Below the pieces are notes generated by a model, which saw only the letters and a list, made by a program, of their open reading frames with translations, ran no database searches and was not told the origin of the DNA. The position numbers and the translations under genes are program-made. Positions 34,501 through 42,246 of a stretch of 64,000 nt of DNA are shown here, one piece after another. Source of the DNA: Flavobacteriales bacterium. GTDB taxonomy: Bacteria > Bacteroidota > Bacteroidia > Flavobacteriales_D > Crocinitomicaceae. The stretch covers positions 28,627 to 92,626 of the forward strand of contig VEQH01000007.1 in NCBI GenBank assembly GCA_018883325.1. Reading direction: 5' to 3'. Every line of letters starts with the position of its first letter. The first letter of the stretch is position 1.

Positions 34501-37219
34501 AAAAATTCAAGCGAAATACAATACTGATTTATCGAAAATTGAAACAGATTTAAAGCCAATTGAAGTTGTAAATGAAAAAATTTCGATTGAAGAAAGTTTG
34601 CTTCGAAACCTAAAACTATTACTAGCAAAGGAAACAAGCGAGGAACAAAAGGAAAAAATCAACGAATTGATTCAGTTCAGTAACGGTCGTTTGGAAGGTT
34701 TAAAACAAGAAAAAGCAAATTTAATTCAAGCTGCTACTGAAGTAAAACCAACGCCAGAAGTGAAGCCAGAAGTTGTTGATGAACTTGCAAAAATTCAAGC
34801 GAAATACAATACTGATTTATCGAAAATTGAAACAGATTTAAAGCCAATTGAATTAATAGATGAAAAAATAGCGATTGAAGAAAGTTTGCTTCGAAACCTT
34901 AAACAACTACTCTCAAAGGAAACGAACGAGGAGCAAAAGGAGAAAATCAACGAATTGATTCAGTTGAGTAACGGTCGTTTGGAAGGTTTAAAACAAGAAA
35001 AAGCAAATTTAATTCAAGCTGCTACTGAGGTAAAACCAACGCAAACTGAACCTATAGTTAATCGTGATAATCAAGAAATTGAAAAAGAAAATCAAAAGCA
35101 AATTGAAGTTTTATCGAATCTTCAAAGCCAAAATGAAGAGAGAAGTAAAACCTTGAATCAAGCACTGAAATCAAAGAAAGAAGCCTTACTGAATACGACG
35201 AATCAAGCCGAAATTACTCGTTTGGAAAAAGAAGTTCGTTCTTTGGAATCACAAATTCAAACACAAAATAATCAAGCGTTTGTAAACGAAAAAAACAGCA
35301 CGATTAAGAAAGAATTTCCAACTTATGAAGTGCTGACAGAATCGGAAAGAAAAGCTAAGATAGCAAGTTTAAATATTGAAAAAGAACAACTTAAGCAAAC
35401 TTTAAAAACAACGAATTCTCTTCAAGATAAAAAAGTTCTTGACCAACAAATTGCAACAATCGATTCTTCAATTGAATCTTTAGAATCAATTACTATTAAA
35501 ACGAAAAATGAGCAAGAAACAATAGTTTTAAAAGAATCGGAGGTTTTGGATAATGATGAGCTTACAAAAAAGGCAGCTTCGCAAAACTATGTCAATTACA
35601 TTGTGAAAAGAAATGAAATTACACAGATAGATAACGAACTAACAACTTTAAAATCTGATTTGAATTCACTAAAAAAAGCTTTAAATCAAGAAATTAATAA
35701 AGATACACAAGTTGAAATTAGTCCAAAACAAAGAGAGTTATTGACTCAAATCACAGCCAACGAAAAGAAGATAAATGAAAAGCAAACTTTAAGAAACCAA
35801 AAAGCAAGAGATTTAGCTCAAACTGCTGAAGCTTCAAATTTTGAATGGATGATTAACAATTCGATTGAGGCAACTATGCCGACGAAGTCTGTTAATGTTG
35901 TTTCAACAACTCCAATCATAGAGACTTCCTTCAAAATTATTGATAAACAAGCAGTTGATGTTTCTGTTCCTTTACCTGTTAATATTAAAAATCCAAGAGG
36001 TTTGGTTTACCGTGTTCAAGTTGGAGCATTTAGAAAACCGGTACCAAATGAGTTTTTTAGAGAATTTTCTCCAGTTTCAGGCGATATTCTTCCGAATGGT
36101 TTGACGTGTTATATGGCTGGTTATTTTAACAATGTTAATAATGCTTCCACAGCCAAAAATGAAATCCGAACAATTGGTTACAAAGATGCGTTCATTGTTG
36201 CTTATTGCGATGGAAAACGTATTTCATTTGCCGAAGCTAAAGCATTAGAAGCTTCAGGTGCTTGCGTTCCATTGACAGACAATGAATTGAAAATTGCAGT
36301 GATGGAAAGTTTGCCAACATTGAATGTGAACGAAACCAACAATCCAGTAGTTCAAAATCCGCAAGTAGTTGAAAAACCAATTGTTGATTTAACCTACAAT
36401 ATGGCGCCAGGTGCAGTTGATGCGATAGCTGTTGAATCGTTGGAAGCTTTATTTTTCACAGTTCAAGTTGGCGTTTACAACAAACCAATTAAACAAGAGC
36501 AGTTACCAGGATTTACAGAATTGTTTACTTCTAAATCAGCAAAAGGACAAATTCGCTATTCTTCTGGAAAGTTCCAATCAGTTGACGATGCTAAAACAAG
36601 AAGAAAAGAAGCGGTTGAGAAAGGAGTTGCTGATGCTTTTATTGTTGCTTATTACCAAGGGAAAAGAATCACAATTGTAGAGGCAAATCAACTAATTACA
36701 CGCTTTGGAGCAAGTGTTTTTGAAGAAAAACCGAAAGTTGAATCATCACAAACCGAAACTAATGTTGCAAATTCAACTGGTTCTGCTTCGGGTGAACCAA
36801 TTGTGATACTTCAGAAAAAAGTTGTGGAAGAGAAGTTTGTCAAGTTTGAGCAAACGGTGGACGAGGAAAATGTGAGAACAATTTTAGAACAATTGAATCA
36901 AAATGGAATTTTTACATATAATCCTGAAACGGGTAAAATTTCATCCAATCACCTAAAAGAAAGTCAATTAAACACTGTGTTTGTTAGTGCCGTAACAGAT
37001 ATGATCGAAGTGATTGTTGCAAAAGGAAAAATAAAACCACTTACCTTTGCATTGAATTCAAGTAATTGGTCGGGTTCATTTGGAAATTGGATTTTACATT
37101 GTCCTTATGAATTCAACGTTTTAAATAATAAAGAAATACAATTCTTCCCAAGAACAAATGACGAAACAGAAGAATTAAAACGAATAGCAAAAGAATTATT
37201 AATTACAATTTATGAATAA
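31502..37219 (+). CDS. Giant exported TPR, beta-propeller, coiled-coil, double-SPOR protein (1905 aa)
   Basis: Order of parts: signal peptide ending near DIQAQ (about 29); TPR repeats to about 150; a PD40-type beta-propeller to about 345 (PGADFYTYYSFTTKKYSFYS; FPFLDEVEGILYFSSKGHGSIGGYDLF); a carboxypeptidase-regulatory-like domain (about 350-430); a Gln/Glu/Lys-rich coiled-coil of about 1000 residues with four exact-length 96-residue repeats; and two SPOR-like domains (about 1500-1585, YRVQVGAFRKPV; about 1650-1735, FTVQVGVYNKPI). TPR, propeller and CRD in this order recall PorE of the T9SS, where the end is an OmpA-like peptidoglycan-binding domain; here SPOR-like domains would take that role. 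No in-frame ATG exists before about residue 63, so a TTG (31502 or 31511) is the start. It overlaps clpS by 8 bp. Confidence 0.8.
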   Translation: MYVLLFNYRILRLFLLFLALNFIIDIQAQKEIEQKKRADTYFQNQQYALAISDYRQLLAQNQKNMEINFKYAACLFHTDDIKLSTRYFDLVLNQPEVPADAYYYRAKIYQHQYNFTKAIQLFTKYLELKPKKEQTFDAQTEINFCKQAKAAIGQPSSLKILARTISPGADFYTYYSFTTKKYSFYSIDDVFEKQNSKNNFKPTYAFLRGMRYRIFASYSDNTENGKDLFIQKKDEKGEWGKPVKLCAEINSTFDEDFPFLDEVEGILYFSSKGHGSIGGYDLFKVKYNLNENTCAELVNLGFPYSSPNDDYFFIPDDGTPNALFATNRNGNTAKIEIVKVEKEQKKVEMLFVKGIFSDLIDSQNTDLEISVKHKETGEVFGPIYTNKEGKYLICLPKDGIYSFQTKVTGSLTVFTKDVEITVPPKGKQFSQEIKYEMINSKEELTIISKITNEVADDEMDLLMFTQVGKLEVNAQTLQQQGISSTSDSQENKGEVNTESKENPLVEALLDKEIDIENQLKNQIVVQQLIRENETLIEEKQEEIVALRLTQSQQTSIEDKKKILEQLKSEEEELNQIVRETIILKELELSESQVVENKELLTKLTDLNKSLAEEQLKGENQKVKDLLTSNQLLVSAVTEKQIPTIEELITVKSNTVATNKATSEKELKDYQLQEQKILIEIEDLKLSKEGKSKKQIEEIDAVIYQKEKNLKTIRQVKENTQFTVDELIFKDLAFKENRDLAETINIKSGQVPNEDLQKPGSNYIAKFNNSTLTELVAENKNFTQTEAQKIAELEKAVVNPLPTSTDELAKIQAKYKTDLSKIETDLKLIEVINEKISIEESLLGNIKQLIAKETNEEQKEKINELIQLSNGRLEGLKQEKANLTQVATEVKPTPEVKPEVVDEFAKIQAKYNTDLSKIETDLKPIEVVNEKNSIEESLLRNLKLLLAKETSEDQKEKINELIQLSNGRLEGLKQEKANLTQVSTEVKPTPEVKPEIVDEIAKIQAKYNTDLSKIETDLKPIEVVNEKISIEESLLRNLKLLLAKETSEEQKEKINELIQFSNGRLEGLKQEKANLIQAATEVKPTPEVKPEVVDELAKIQAKYNTDLSKIETDLKPIELIDEKIAIEESLLRNLKQLLSKETNEEQKEKINELIQLSNGRLEGLKQEKANLIQAATEVKPTQTEPIVNRDNQEIEKENQKQIEVLSNLQSQNEERSKTLNQALKSKKEALLNTTNQAEITRLEKEVRSLESQIQTQNNQAFVNEKNSTIKKEFPTYEVLTESERKAKIASLNIEKEQLKQTLKTTNSLQDKKVLDQQIATIDSSIESLESITIKTKNEQETIVLKESEVLDNDELTKKAASQNYVNYIVKRNEITQIDNELTTLKSDLNSLKKALNQEINKDTQVEISPKQRELLTQITANEKKINEKQTLRNQKARDLAQTAEASNFEWMINNSIEATMPTKSVNVVSTTPIIETSFKIIDKQAVDVSVPLPVNIKNPRGLVYRVQVGAFRKPVPNEFFREFSPVSGDILPNGLTCYMAGYFNNVNNASTAKNEIRTIGYKDAFIVAYCDGKRISFAEAKALEASGACVPLTDNELKIAVMESLPTLNVNETNNPVVQNPQVVEKPIVDLTYNMAPGAVDAIAVESLEALFFTVQVGVYNKPIKQEQLPGFTELFTSKSAKGQIRYSSGKFQSVDDAKTRRKEAVEKGVADAFIVAYYQGKRITIVEANQLITRFGASVFEEKPKVESSQTETNVANSTGSASGEPIVILQKKVVEEKFVKFEQTVDEENVRTILEQLNQNGIFTYNPETGKISSNHLKESQLNTVFVSAVTDMIEVIVAKGKIKPLTFALNSSNWSGSFGNWILHCPYEFNVLNNKEIQFFPRTNDETEELKRIAKELLITIYE
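33914..35043 (+). repeat. Four tandem 288-bp repeats in the coiled-coil gene
   Basis: Unit starts at 33914, 34202, 34490 and 34778 are exactly 288 bp (96 codons) apart. Each begins DE-x-AKIQAKYNTDLSKIE and runs through EQKEKINELIQLSNGRLEGL to TEVKPTPEVKPE. Copies 2-4 are more alike than copy 1, which suggests stepwise tandem duplication. Length is in frame, so unit number can change without breaking the gene. Confidence 0.95.
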
Positions 37220-37493
37220 TCACACTGAAACACTTACAGATCCACTTGTTGAACTTTTAGAGCAACAAATCGCCGAATATTCTATCATTCTTTACAACGA
37301 TGATTACAATACATTTGATCATGTGATTTCTTGTTTAATGCGATATTGCGACCATGATATGATTCAAGCTGAGCAATGCGCTTGGGTCGTTCATACGAAT
37401 GGAAAATGTGTTGTTAAACATGGAATTTACGAAGATTTAGAGCCTATTTGTGTTGGTTTACTTGACAAAGGTTTAAGCGCAAAAATTGAGTAA
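37212..37493 (+). CDS. clpS: ATP-dependent Clp protease adaptor ClpS
   Basis: A 93-residue N-recognin adaptor that hands N-degron substrates to ClpAP/ClpCP. The family core is complete: ILYNDDYNTFDHVISCLMRYC (described by NDD and TFDHVI, residues about 28-46), QAEQCAWVVHTNGKCVV (about 56-72) and GLSAKIE at the end. The N-terminal tail is longer than in E. coli but normal for Bacteroidetes. Starts 8 bp inside the giant upstream gene. Confidence 0.93.
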   Translation: MNNHTETLTDPLVELLEQQIAEYSIILYNDDYNTFDHVISCLMRYCDHDMIQAEQCAWVVHTNGKCVVKHGIYEDLEPICVGLLDKGLSAKIE

Positions 37494-37574
37494 ATCGTAT
37501 TCTTCATCTGTAAAAGTCATTTTTACCATCGGAAAAACAATTGGTAAAATTGTGTACAATTAAAAAGTAGTTTC

Positions 37575-38114
37575 ATGAAAATAACATTTGATTCAAAAGT
37601 CACGCTTATTCTTGCTTCTTTAAGTATTATAGGATTGTTTTTTGTCAATGCTTCAACCGAATCAGGGTCTATTTTTATTTTAAATGGCGACTTTCAAGAA
37701 TCGAATCCTGTTTGGTATATCAGTACCTTAACTTATATTTTTGGCCATGCTGATTTTGAACATGTGATTGGTAACTTATCTATTATTTTACTTCTCGGTC
37801 CATTGGTTGAACTAAAATTTGGTTGGCAAAAATTCAGCCTAATGATTGTGAGTACCGCAATTCTAACTGCATTACTTCACACTTTACTTTGGGATAATGG
37901 TTTAATTGGAGCAAGCGGAATTGCTTTTATGTTGATTGTTGTTACTTCGCTATTGAATACAAGAGGAAAAGATATTCCGATTACATTTATTCTTGTGGTT
38001 TTCTTATTTCTCGGACAAGAGATTTATTCCTCTTTTAAAAACGACCAAATTTCGCATTTTGCGCACTTATTCGGTGGAGCAATGGGAGCTTTTTGGGGAT
38101 TTTATCGTTCTTAA
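37575..38114 (+). CDS. Rhomboid family intramembrane serine protease
   Basis: A 179-residue membrane protein with about six helices. FGHADFEHVIGNLSIILLLGPLVE (described by the HxxxN-type HVIGN near residue 62) is the rhomboid loop and second helix; GASGIAFML (near 113) carries the catalytic GxSG serine; and HFAHLFGGAMGAFWG (near 160) provides the catalytic His. All active-site residues are present, so it should be an active protease; its substrates are unknown. It is convergent with the next gene and the two stop codons overlap by 4 bp. Confidence 0.88.
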   Translation: MKITFDSKVTLILASLSIIGLFFVNASTESGSIFILNGDFQESNPVWYISTLTYIFGHADFEHVIGNLSIILLLGPLVELKFGWQKFSLMIVSTAILTALLHTLLWDNGLIGASGIAFMLIVVTSLLNTRGKDIPITFILVVFLFLGQEIYSSFKNDQISHFAHLFGGAMGAFWGFYRS

Positions 38115-39523
38115 TTATTTTCCTTTTTTCGCTTTATATCGTAGAAAGTTTTTTCAATCGTTTCATACAATCCATTCGGAGAAGGTGCAAGTGCGGGCAT
38201 GTTTTTAATCGTTAATTGTTCATCTACCAAAATGTAATATGGAAACGTATTGATTTTTAAATCATTCCATATTGGATGACTATCATCAAGTGCAAATTTA
38301 TTCGTTGTTAGCGCATCAAGATTTCTTCTTTCAGTTGCTGTTAATGGCTCCACTGGTTTTGGATAAATTGTAACAATTTCAATATATTTTGAATATTTTT
38401 CATTTAGTTTACGAATGGCAGCAACTTCCGCGATGCACTTTTGATTCGATGGGTCGTAAAAATGAAAATAGATGAATTTAGAACCAAAATTACTTAGTTG
38501 AGTATTTTCATCCAACTTATAATTTGGAACTTTCATTCCTGTTGTTAATTCCTCAAATCTATCCAATAAATTACTTGCAATCAATACAATATCTGGATTC
38601 GTAAATGTTTCTTCCAATTTTCGAAGCATTGAAATCAAGTTAGATTTTGGAAGTTCTTTTGAACCAATTTCTTCCTTAATGATCAATAAAGCAGTCAAAT
38701 CACGTAACTCATTATTTTTAAGGTAAGGGTCTTCATTGATTGCGTCGAGGTACATTTTTACATCGCTTCTAATCACAGAATTATAAATTTTTTGGCGAAT
38801 TTCTTTTTCTGCGTGGTAGTAATATTTTTCAAAGAAAAGCTGAAAATATTCCATGTACTTATCGTGGTTAACAAGGAAAGGTGAAAACGAAAAATAGAAA
38901 TTGTATTTCTCTTCCTTCGACATTGAACCAATGTACTGTAAATTATCAACTGTTATTCCAATTGTATATTTAAGATAATTAATGAAATATTCAGAAGTAT
39001 CAGAACCATATACAGCGGCAACTTCTTTTTTAAATTCACTGATTTTCTTCACGAATTCACCTGGTTTTGTTTCTTTCTCGTAATAAAAATCAGCAAGTGT
39101 TTCATCTAACCAAGCTTCAAAACCAAGAATTTTATAATTAATATCCGTGGTATCCATTCGGTAAAAAACCATCTCAATTTCATTGTCTTTTTTGAAGTTT
39201 GAGCGATTGTCATCTGTTTCAGGCAAGTCAATGTAATAGTTTGAAAATGGCTCAATATACATCCAACTGTATTTGTTGTCGAATCGTAAGATGATTTTTT
39301 TTATTTCGGGTGTTTGAATTGAAAACGAAAAACGTCCGAAACTATCAATTTTAGTTCGGCCAATTTCTTTTTCTGTATTCGTAAGGAAATCCGAAACTTC
39401 GTAAATGCGAATTTCTTTGTTTTTCTTTGGAACATAAGTAATTCCATTGATAGAAACATTTTGAGCACTTGTGAAAAAGGTCAAAAACAATAGAAAAACG
39501 AAAGTGATTTTTTTTAGAAACAT
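38111..39523 (-). CDS. Exported thioredoxin-fold protein without a CxxC active site
   Basis: A 470-residue protein with a signal peptide ending near FFTSAQ. Residues about 22-100 look like a DUF4369-type N-terminal domain, followed by a helical middle. The C-terminal 140 residues resemble a TlpA/redoxin domain: KVPNYKLDENTQLSNFGSK, FIYFHFYDPSNQKCIAEVAAIRKLNEKY, and FPYYILVDEQLTIKNMPA (the cis-Pro loop region). The usual CxxC is replaced by a lone Cys in SNQKC, so classic disulfide exchange is unlikely. Downstream end of the coaD operon. Function unknown. Confidence 0.7.
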   Translation of the reverse strand: MFLKKITFVFLLFLTFFTSAQNVSINGITYVPKKNKEIRIYEVSDFLTNTEKEIGRTKIDSFGRFSFSIQTPEIKKIILRFDNKYSWMYIEPFSNYYIDLPETDDNRSNFKKDNEIEMVFYRMDTTDINYKILGFEAWLDETLADFYYEKETKPGEFVKKISEFKKEVAAVYGSDTSEYFINYLKYTIGITVDNLQYIGSMSKEEKYNFYFSFSPFLVNHDKYMEYFQLFFEKYYYHAEKEIRQKIYNSVIRSDVKMYLDAINEDPYLKNNELRDLTALLIIKEEIGSKELPKSNLISMLRKLEETFTNPDIVLIASNLLDRFEELTTGMKVPNYKLDENTQLSNFGSKFIYFHFYDPSNQKCIAEVAAIRKLNEKYSKYIEIVTIYPKPVEPLTATERRNLDALTTNKFALDDSHPIWNDLKINTFPYYILVDEQLTIKNMPALAPSPNGLYETIEKTFYDIKRKKENN

Positions 39524-39554
39524 AAAATTTGATTTGTCATAAACAGTGCCAAAA

Positions 39555-40010
39555 TCAAACGAGTATTTCCGGCAAAGTTACAAAAGGACTGATATTAGCT
39601 CTGTTGGCATACATCTCTCGAATAATCGAAGAATTAATAGCGCTATGCTCTTGATTGGTTAAGAAAAAAACGGTTTCAATTCCAGAAATCGCATGGTTCA
39701 TGTGTCCAATTGATTTTTCGTATTCAAAATCTTTAGAATCACGTAATCCACGAATGATATGGGTTGCATTGATTTCTTTGCAAAAGTCAACGGTTAATTT
39801 TTGGTATGTTTGAATACTGACTCTTGAATGATTTTCAAATAACTTAGTTATGTGTTGAATTCGTTTTTCAAGCGAAAACATGTATGTTTTTTTACTATTA
39901 ATACCGATTCCAATAACAACTTCGTCGAATAAATCCAATGATTTCAAAACAACTGCTTCGTGTCCTTTTGTGAATGGATCGAATGAACCTGGAAATAAGC
40001 CTTTTTTCAT
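39555..40010 (-). CDS. coaD: Phosphopantetheine adenylyltransferase
   Basis: The 151-residue enzyme adenylates 4'-phosphopantetheine to dephospho-CoA. Seen: PGSFDPFTKGH (residues 8-18, nucleotide-binding HxGH-like motif with TKGH), IIRGLRDSKDFEYE (about 86-99) and INSSIIREM (ISSTxxR-like, about 122-130). Length is normal. Its start overlaps the rsmD stop by 4 bp. Confidence 0.95.
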   Translation of the reverse strand: MKKGLFPGSFDPFTKGHEAVVLKSLDLFDEVVIGIGINSKKTYMFSLEKRIQHITKLFENHSRVSIQTYQKLTVDFCKEINATHIIRGLRDSKDFEYEKSIGHMNHAISGIETVFFLTNQEHSAINSSIIREMYANRANISPFVTLPEILV

Positions 40011-40552
40011 GAATTGGTATTTACAAAAAAACTAAAGTGAACATTACCAAAAGTACGACATTTTTCAAAGTTGGGAAGATGTTCTAAATTCGTTTGTCTT
40101 CCGTGTTCAATTACCAATAGTCCGTCCTCGTTTAATAATTCTTTTTCGAAAATCATTTTTACAAGCTCTTCATGGAATGTTAAATTGAAGGGCGGATCGG
40201 CAAAAATCACGTCAAATTTCTCTTTTGAATTTTTACAATAAATCACACAATCAGATTTGTAAACTTGCATTTTTTCTTGTATTCCAAGTTGTTCAACATT
40301 TGATTTTAAATACTGAATACATCGTGGATGACTATCAATAGCTAAAACGTGATTCACACCTCGAGAAACAAATTCAAAGGAGATATTGCCTGTTCCTGCA
40401 CATAAATCTAAGACTTTGAGATCTTCAAATTCCAATTCGTTTTCAAGCACGTTGAACAAGCCTTCTTTTGCATAGTCGGTTGTTGGTCGCGATGGGAAAT
40501 TAGGTGGCGTAGCAAAACGTTTACCTTTAAGAATACCTCTGATTATACGCAC
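40007..40552 (-). CDS. rsmD: 16S rRNA (guanine-966 N2)-methyltransferase RsmD
   Basis: A 181-residue methyltransferase for G966 of 16S rRNA. Seen: MRIIRGILKGKRFATPPNFPSRPTTD (described by RIIRG and RPTTD, residues 1-25, with RPTTD marking the family), VLDLCAGTGNISFE (SAM motif I, near 47), and DVIFADPPFN (catalytic DPPF, near 118). The start codon is GTG at 40552; the first ATG nearby is out of frame. It overlaps the DUF3822 gene by 10 bp and coaD by 4 bp, so all three are translationally coupled. Confidence 0.92.
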   Translation of the reverse strand: MRIIRGILKGKRFATPPNFPSRPTTDYAKEGLFNVLENELEFEDLKVLDLCAGTGNISFEFVSRGVNHVLAIDSHPRCIQYLKSNVEQLGIQEKMQVYKSDCVIYCKNSKEKFDVIFADPPFNLTFHEELVKMIFEKELLNEDGLLVIEHGRQTNLEHLPNFEKCRTFGNVHFSFFVNTNS

Positions 40553-41259
40553 ATTATCGTTTTATAAAATTCGTCTCTTGAACTCCAATTTATTTTATAG
40601 TTTTCAAATTCCTTGAAGTTACTAATTGAATCTTGAATTTGATTGAGTGGAAAATTGGTTTCAAAAGAATAGAAATTCACTTTTGTCGTTGAACTCAATT
40701 CTAGCTTTTGGTGATGAAGCATAAGAAAATACAAAATATCGATGTCATTTTGATATTCTATGCTATTGCAAATTTGAAGTTTGCCATTTTTTAGGATGAT
40801 AATCAGGAACTGTTCTTTGTAAACAACAATGGAAACAAAGTCATTCATTTCGCCCCTTGAACGAGCTAATAATTGACCTGCATGGTGTTTTAAAGGAATA
40901 ATTGGAAAATAATTTTCTTTTAGTTCTTTAATCCATTTTGGAATCGAATAAACGATTACTGCTTGTTGCGAATGAAGAATGTCAAAATGATAGTCATCTT
41001 CACTAGAAAGTTCACCAAAATTAAGTTGAAGGTAGTTTTCAATGTGTTTAGAATGAAAAACACTTTGAGGAATCAGTGTAAAATTTGGAGTTTCCCAATA
41101 AATCGATGATGGATTTCCGTTAACTGTTCTTTCTTTGATAAAAGAAATTACTTCATCTTTAAAAAAGGAATTTGAAAAATTGAAGACAATCTCATTCCAC
41201 TCAGCATCATTAGAATAAATTGCTAATTTATCTTTATGGAAATCAAAGAAATTGGTCAT
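40543..41259 (-). CDS. DUF3822 family protein
   Basis: About 238 residues, starting at ATG 41259 (MTNFFDFHKDKLAIYSN) rather than a TTG at 41283 that lies inside the preceding gene. DUF3822 proteins are found in Bacteroidetes, almost always directly before rsmD and coaD, as here. They belong to the actin-like ATPase/acetate kinase fold by known structure, but have no known function; here QAVIVYSIPKWIKELKENYFP and FLIIILKNGKLQICNSIEY resemble the duplicated-fold strands. A GGAGGA sequence lies about 15 bp upstream of the ATG. Confidence 0.82.
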   Translation of the reverse strand: MTNFFDFHKDKLAIYSNDAEWNEIVFNFSNSFFKDEVISFIKERTVNGNPSSIYWETPNFTLIPQSVFHSKHIENYLQLNFGELSSEDDYHFDILHSQQAVIVYSIPKWIKELKENYFPIIPLKHHAGQLLARSRGEMNDFVSIVVYKEQFLIIILKNGKLQICNSIEYQNDIDILYFLMLHHQKLELSSTTKVNFYSFETNFPLNQIQDSISNFKEFENYKINWSSRDEFYKTIMCV

Positions 41260-41267
41260 TGAATTAA

Positions 41268-42161
41268 TTATTCTTCCTCCCAAGAACCCGAAAGGTCATT
41301 CATTTCTAATTTACCAATGTAAACAGTTTCTTTTTTCTTGCTTCCAACGATTTTAGTGAAAGGAATAACACCTTCAATACGAAGTGTAGAAACAGAATCA
41401 ACACCAACAAGAACTTTGTCAGTTGCAATTTTCCATTCAGATTTTTTATTAGTGAAAGGAATGTATTTTAGATTATTTACATCAAATTTTCCAAATCCAT
41501 TTTCTCTTCTTTCTTTGATGTAGCTGATGTTTTCTGTGAAAGTTGTTTTCAAGAAAGATACTTTAATTGTGTCTCTTTTAAATCCTTTCAAATCGTCTGG
41601 ACAAATTTTAGATTTAGATAAAATGTATGCTTCAAGGTCAGTCATATTGTTGTCAATTGCTCTTGAATCTTTATAAATGTAATTTCTTTCTGCTTCAGTA
41701 ATTCTTCTTGATGGTTTTTCGCCTTCAGCAACAACTGTATTTACAGTTCCTGTATTGATGAAATTGATTAATTCTTCCCAACTAGCAGCATAAGTATTGT
41801 AATTCTCAAAATAGGCTTTTTGTGCAGTTCTAATGTCAGAAAGGTTTCTAATAGATTCAGCTTTACAAGCTTTGTAATTTTCTTGGTATTCAATTGTTTC
41901 ACCAACAGTTTGGTAAGAATAAAAAAGCAAAATTCCTGAAGTAACCAATGATAAACCTCCGATAATTTTAGCTGTAAGTGCGTTTATTAAACTTGATGAA
42001 CTTAATACGGAAATGACTGCACCAACCAAAATTAGAACACCTGATAATTTGAATTGCATCGTCTGATTTTCTTTAAATGCAATGGTCAAAATCATAACTC
42101 CAAGCACTACGAAAATTGCTGGAACTGAATATCTTTTTAGAATAACTGAAATATTAAGCAT
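41268..42161 (-). CDS. Membrane protein with three helices and an exported domain, unknown function
   Basis: A 297-residue protein. The first 85 residues carry three membrane helices (AIFVVLGVMILTIAF; LSGVLILVGAVISVL; GGLSLVTSGILLFYSY). Next comes a segment IRNLSDIRTAQKAYFENYNTYAASWEEL, which resembles the region after the helix in type IV pilin-like pseudopilins, where Asp/Ala-rich turns follow the N-terminal helix. The rest is a soluble domain with few marks. It is first in the DUF3822-rsmD-coaD transcript. I do not recognise a named family. Confidence 0.65.
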   Translation of the reverse strand: MLNISVILKRYSVPAIFVVLGVMILTIAFKENQTMQFKLSGVLILVGAVISVLSSSSLINALTAKIIGGLSLVTSGILLFYSYQTVGETIEYQENYKACKAESIRNLSDIRTAQKAYFENYNTYAASWEELINFINTGTVNTVVAEGEKPSRRITEAERNYIYKDSRAIDNNMTDLEAYILSKSKICPDDLKGFKRDTIKVSFLKTTFTENISYIKERRENGFGKFDVNNLKYIPFTNKKSEWKIATDKVLVGVDSVSTLRIEGVIPFTKIVGSKKKETVYIGKLEMNDLSGSWEEE

Positions 42162-42246
42162 ACCTTATAAAAATTTTTATCGTTACAAATCTACAATATT
42201 TACCTTTACAGATGCTTTCTGACAAAAAAAATAAACATTAAAATTT

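Noticed and set aside
33914..35043. Regular repeats considered as a CRISPR array
   Set aside because: Units are 288 bp, fully coding, without unique spacers; they are protein repeats.
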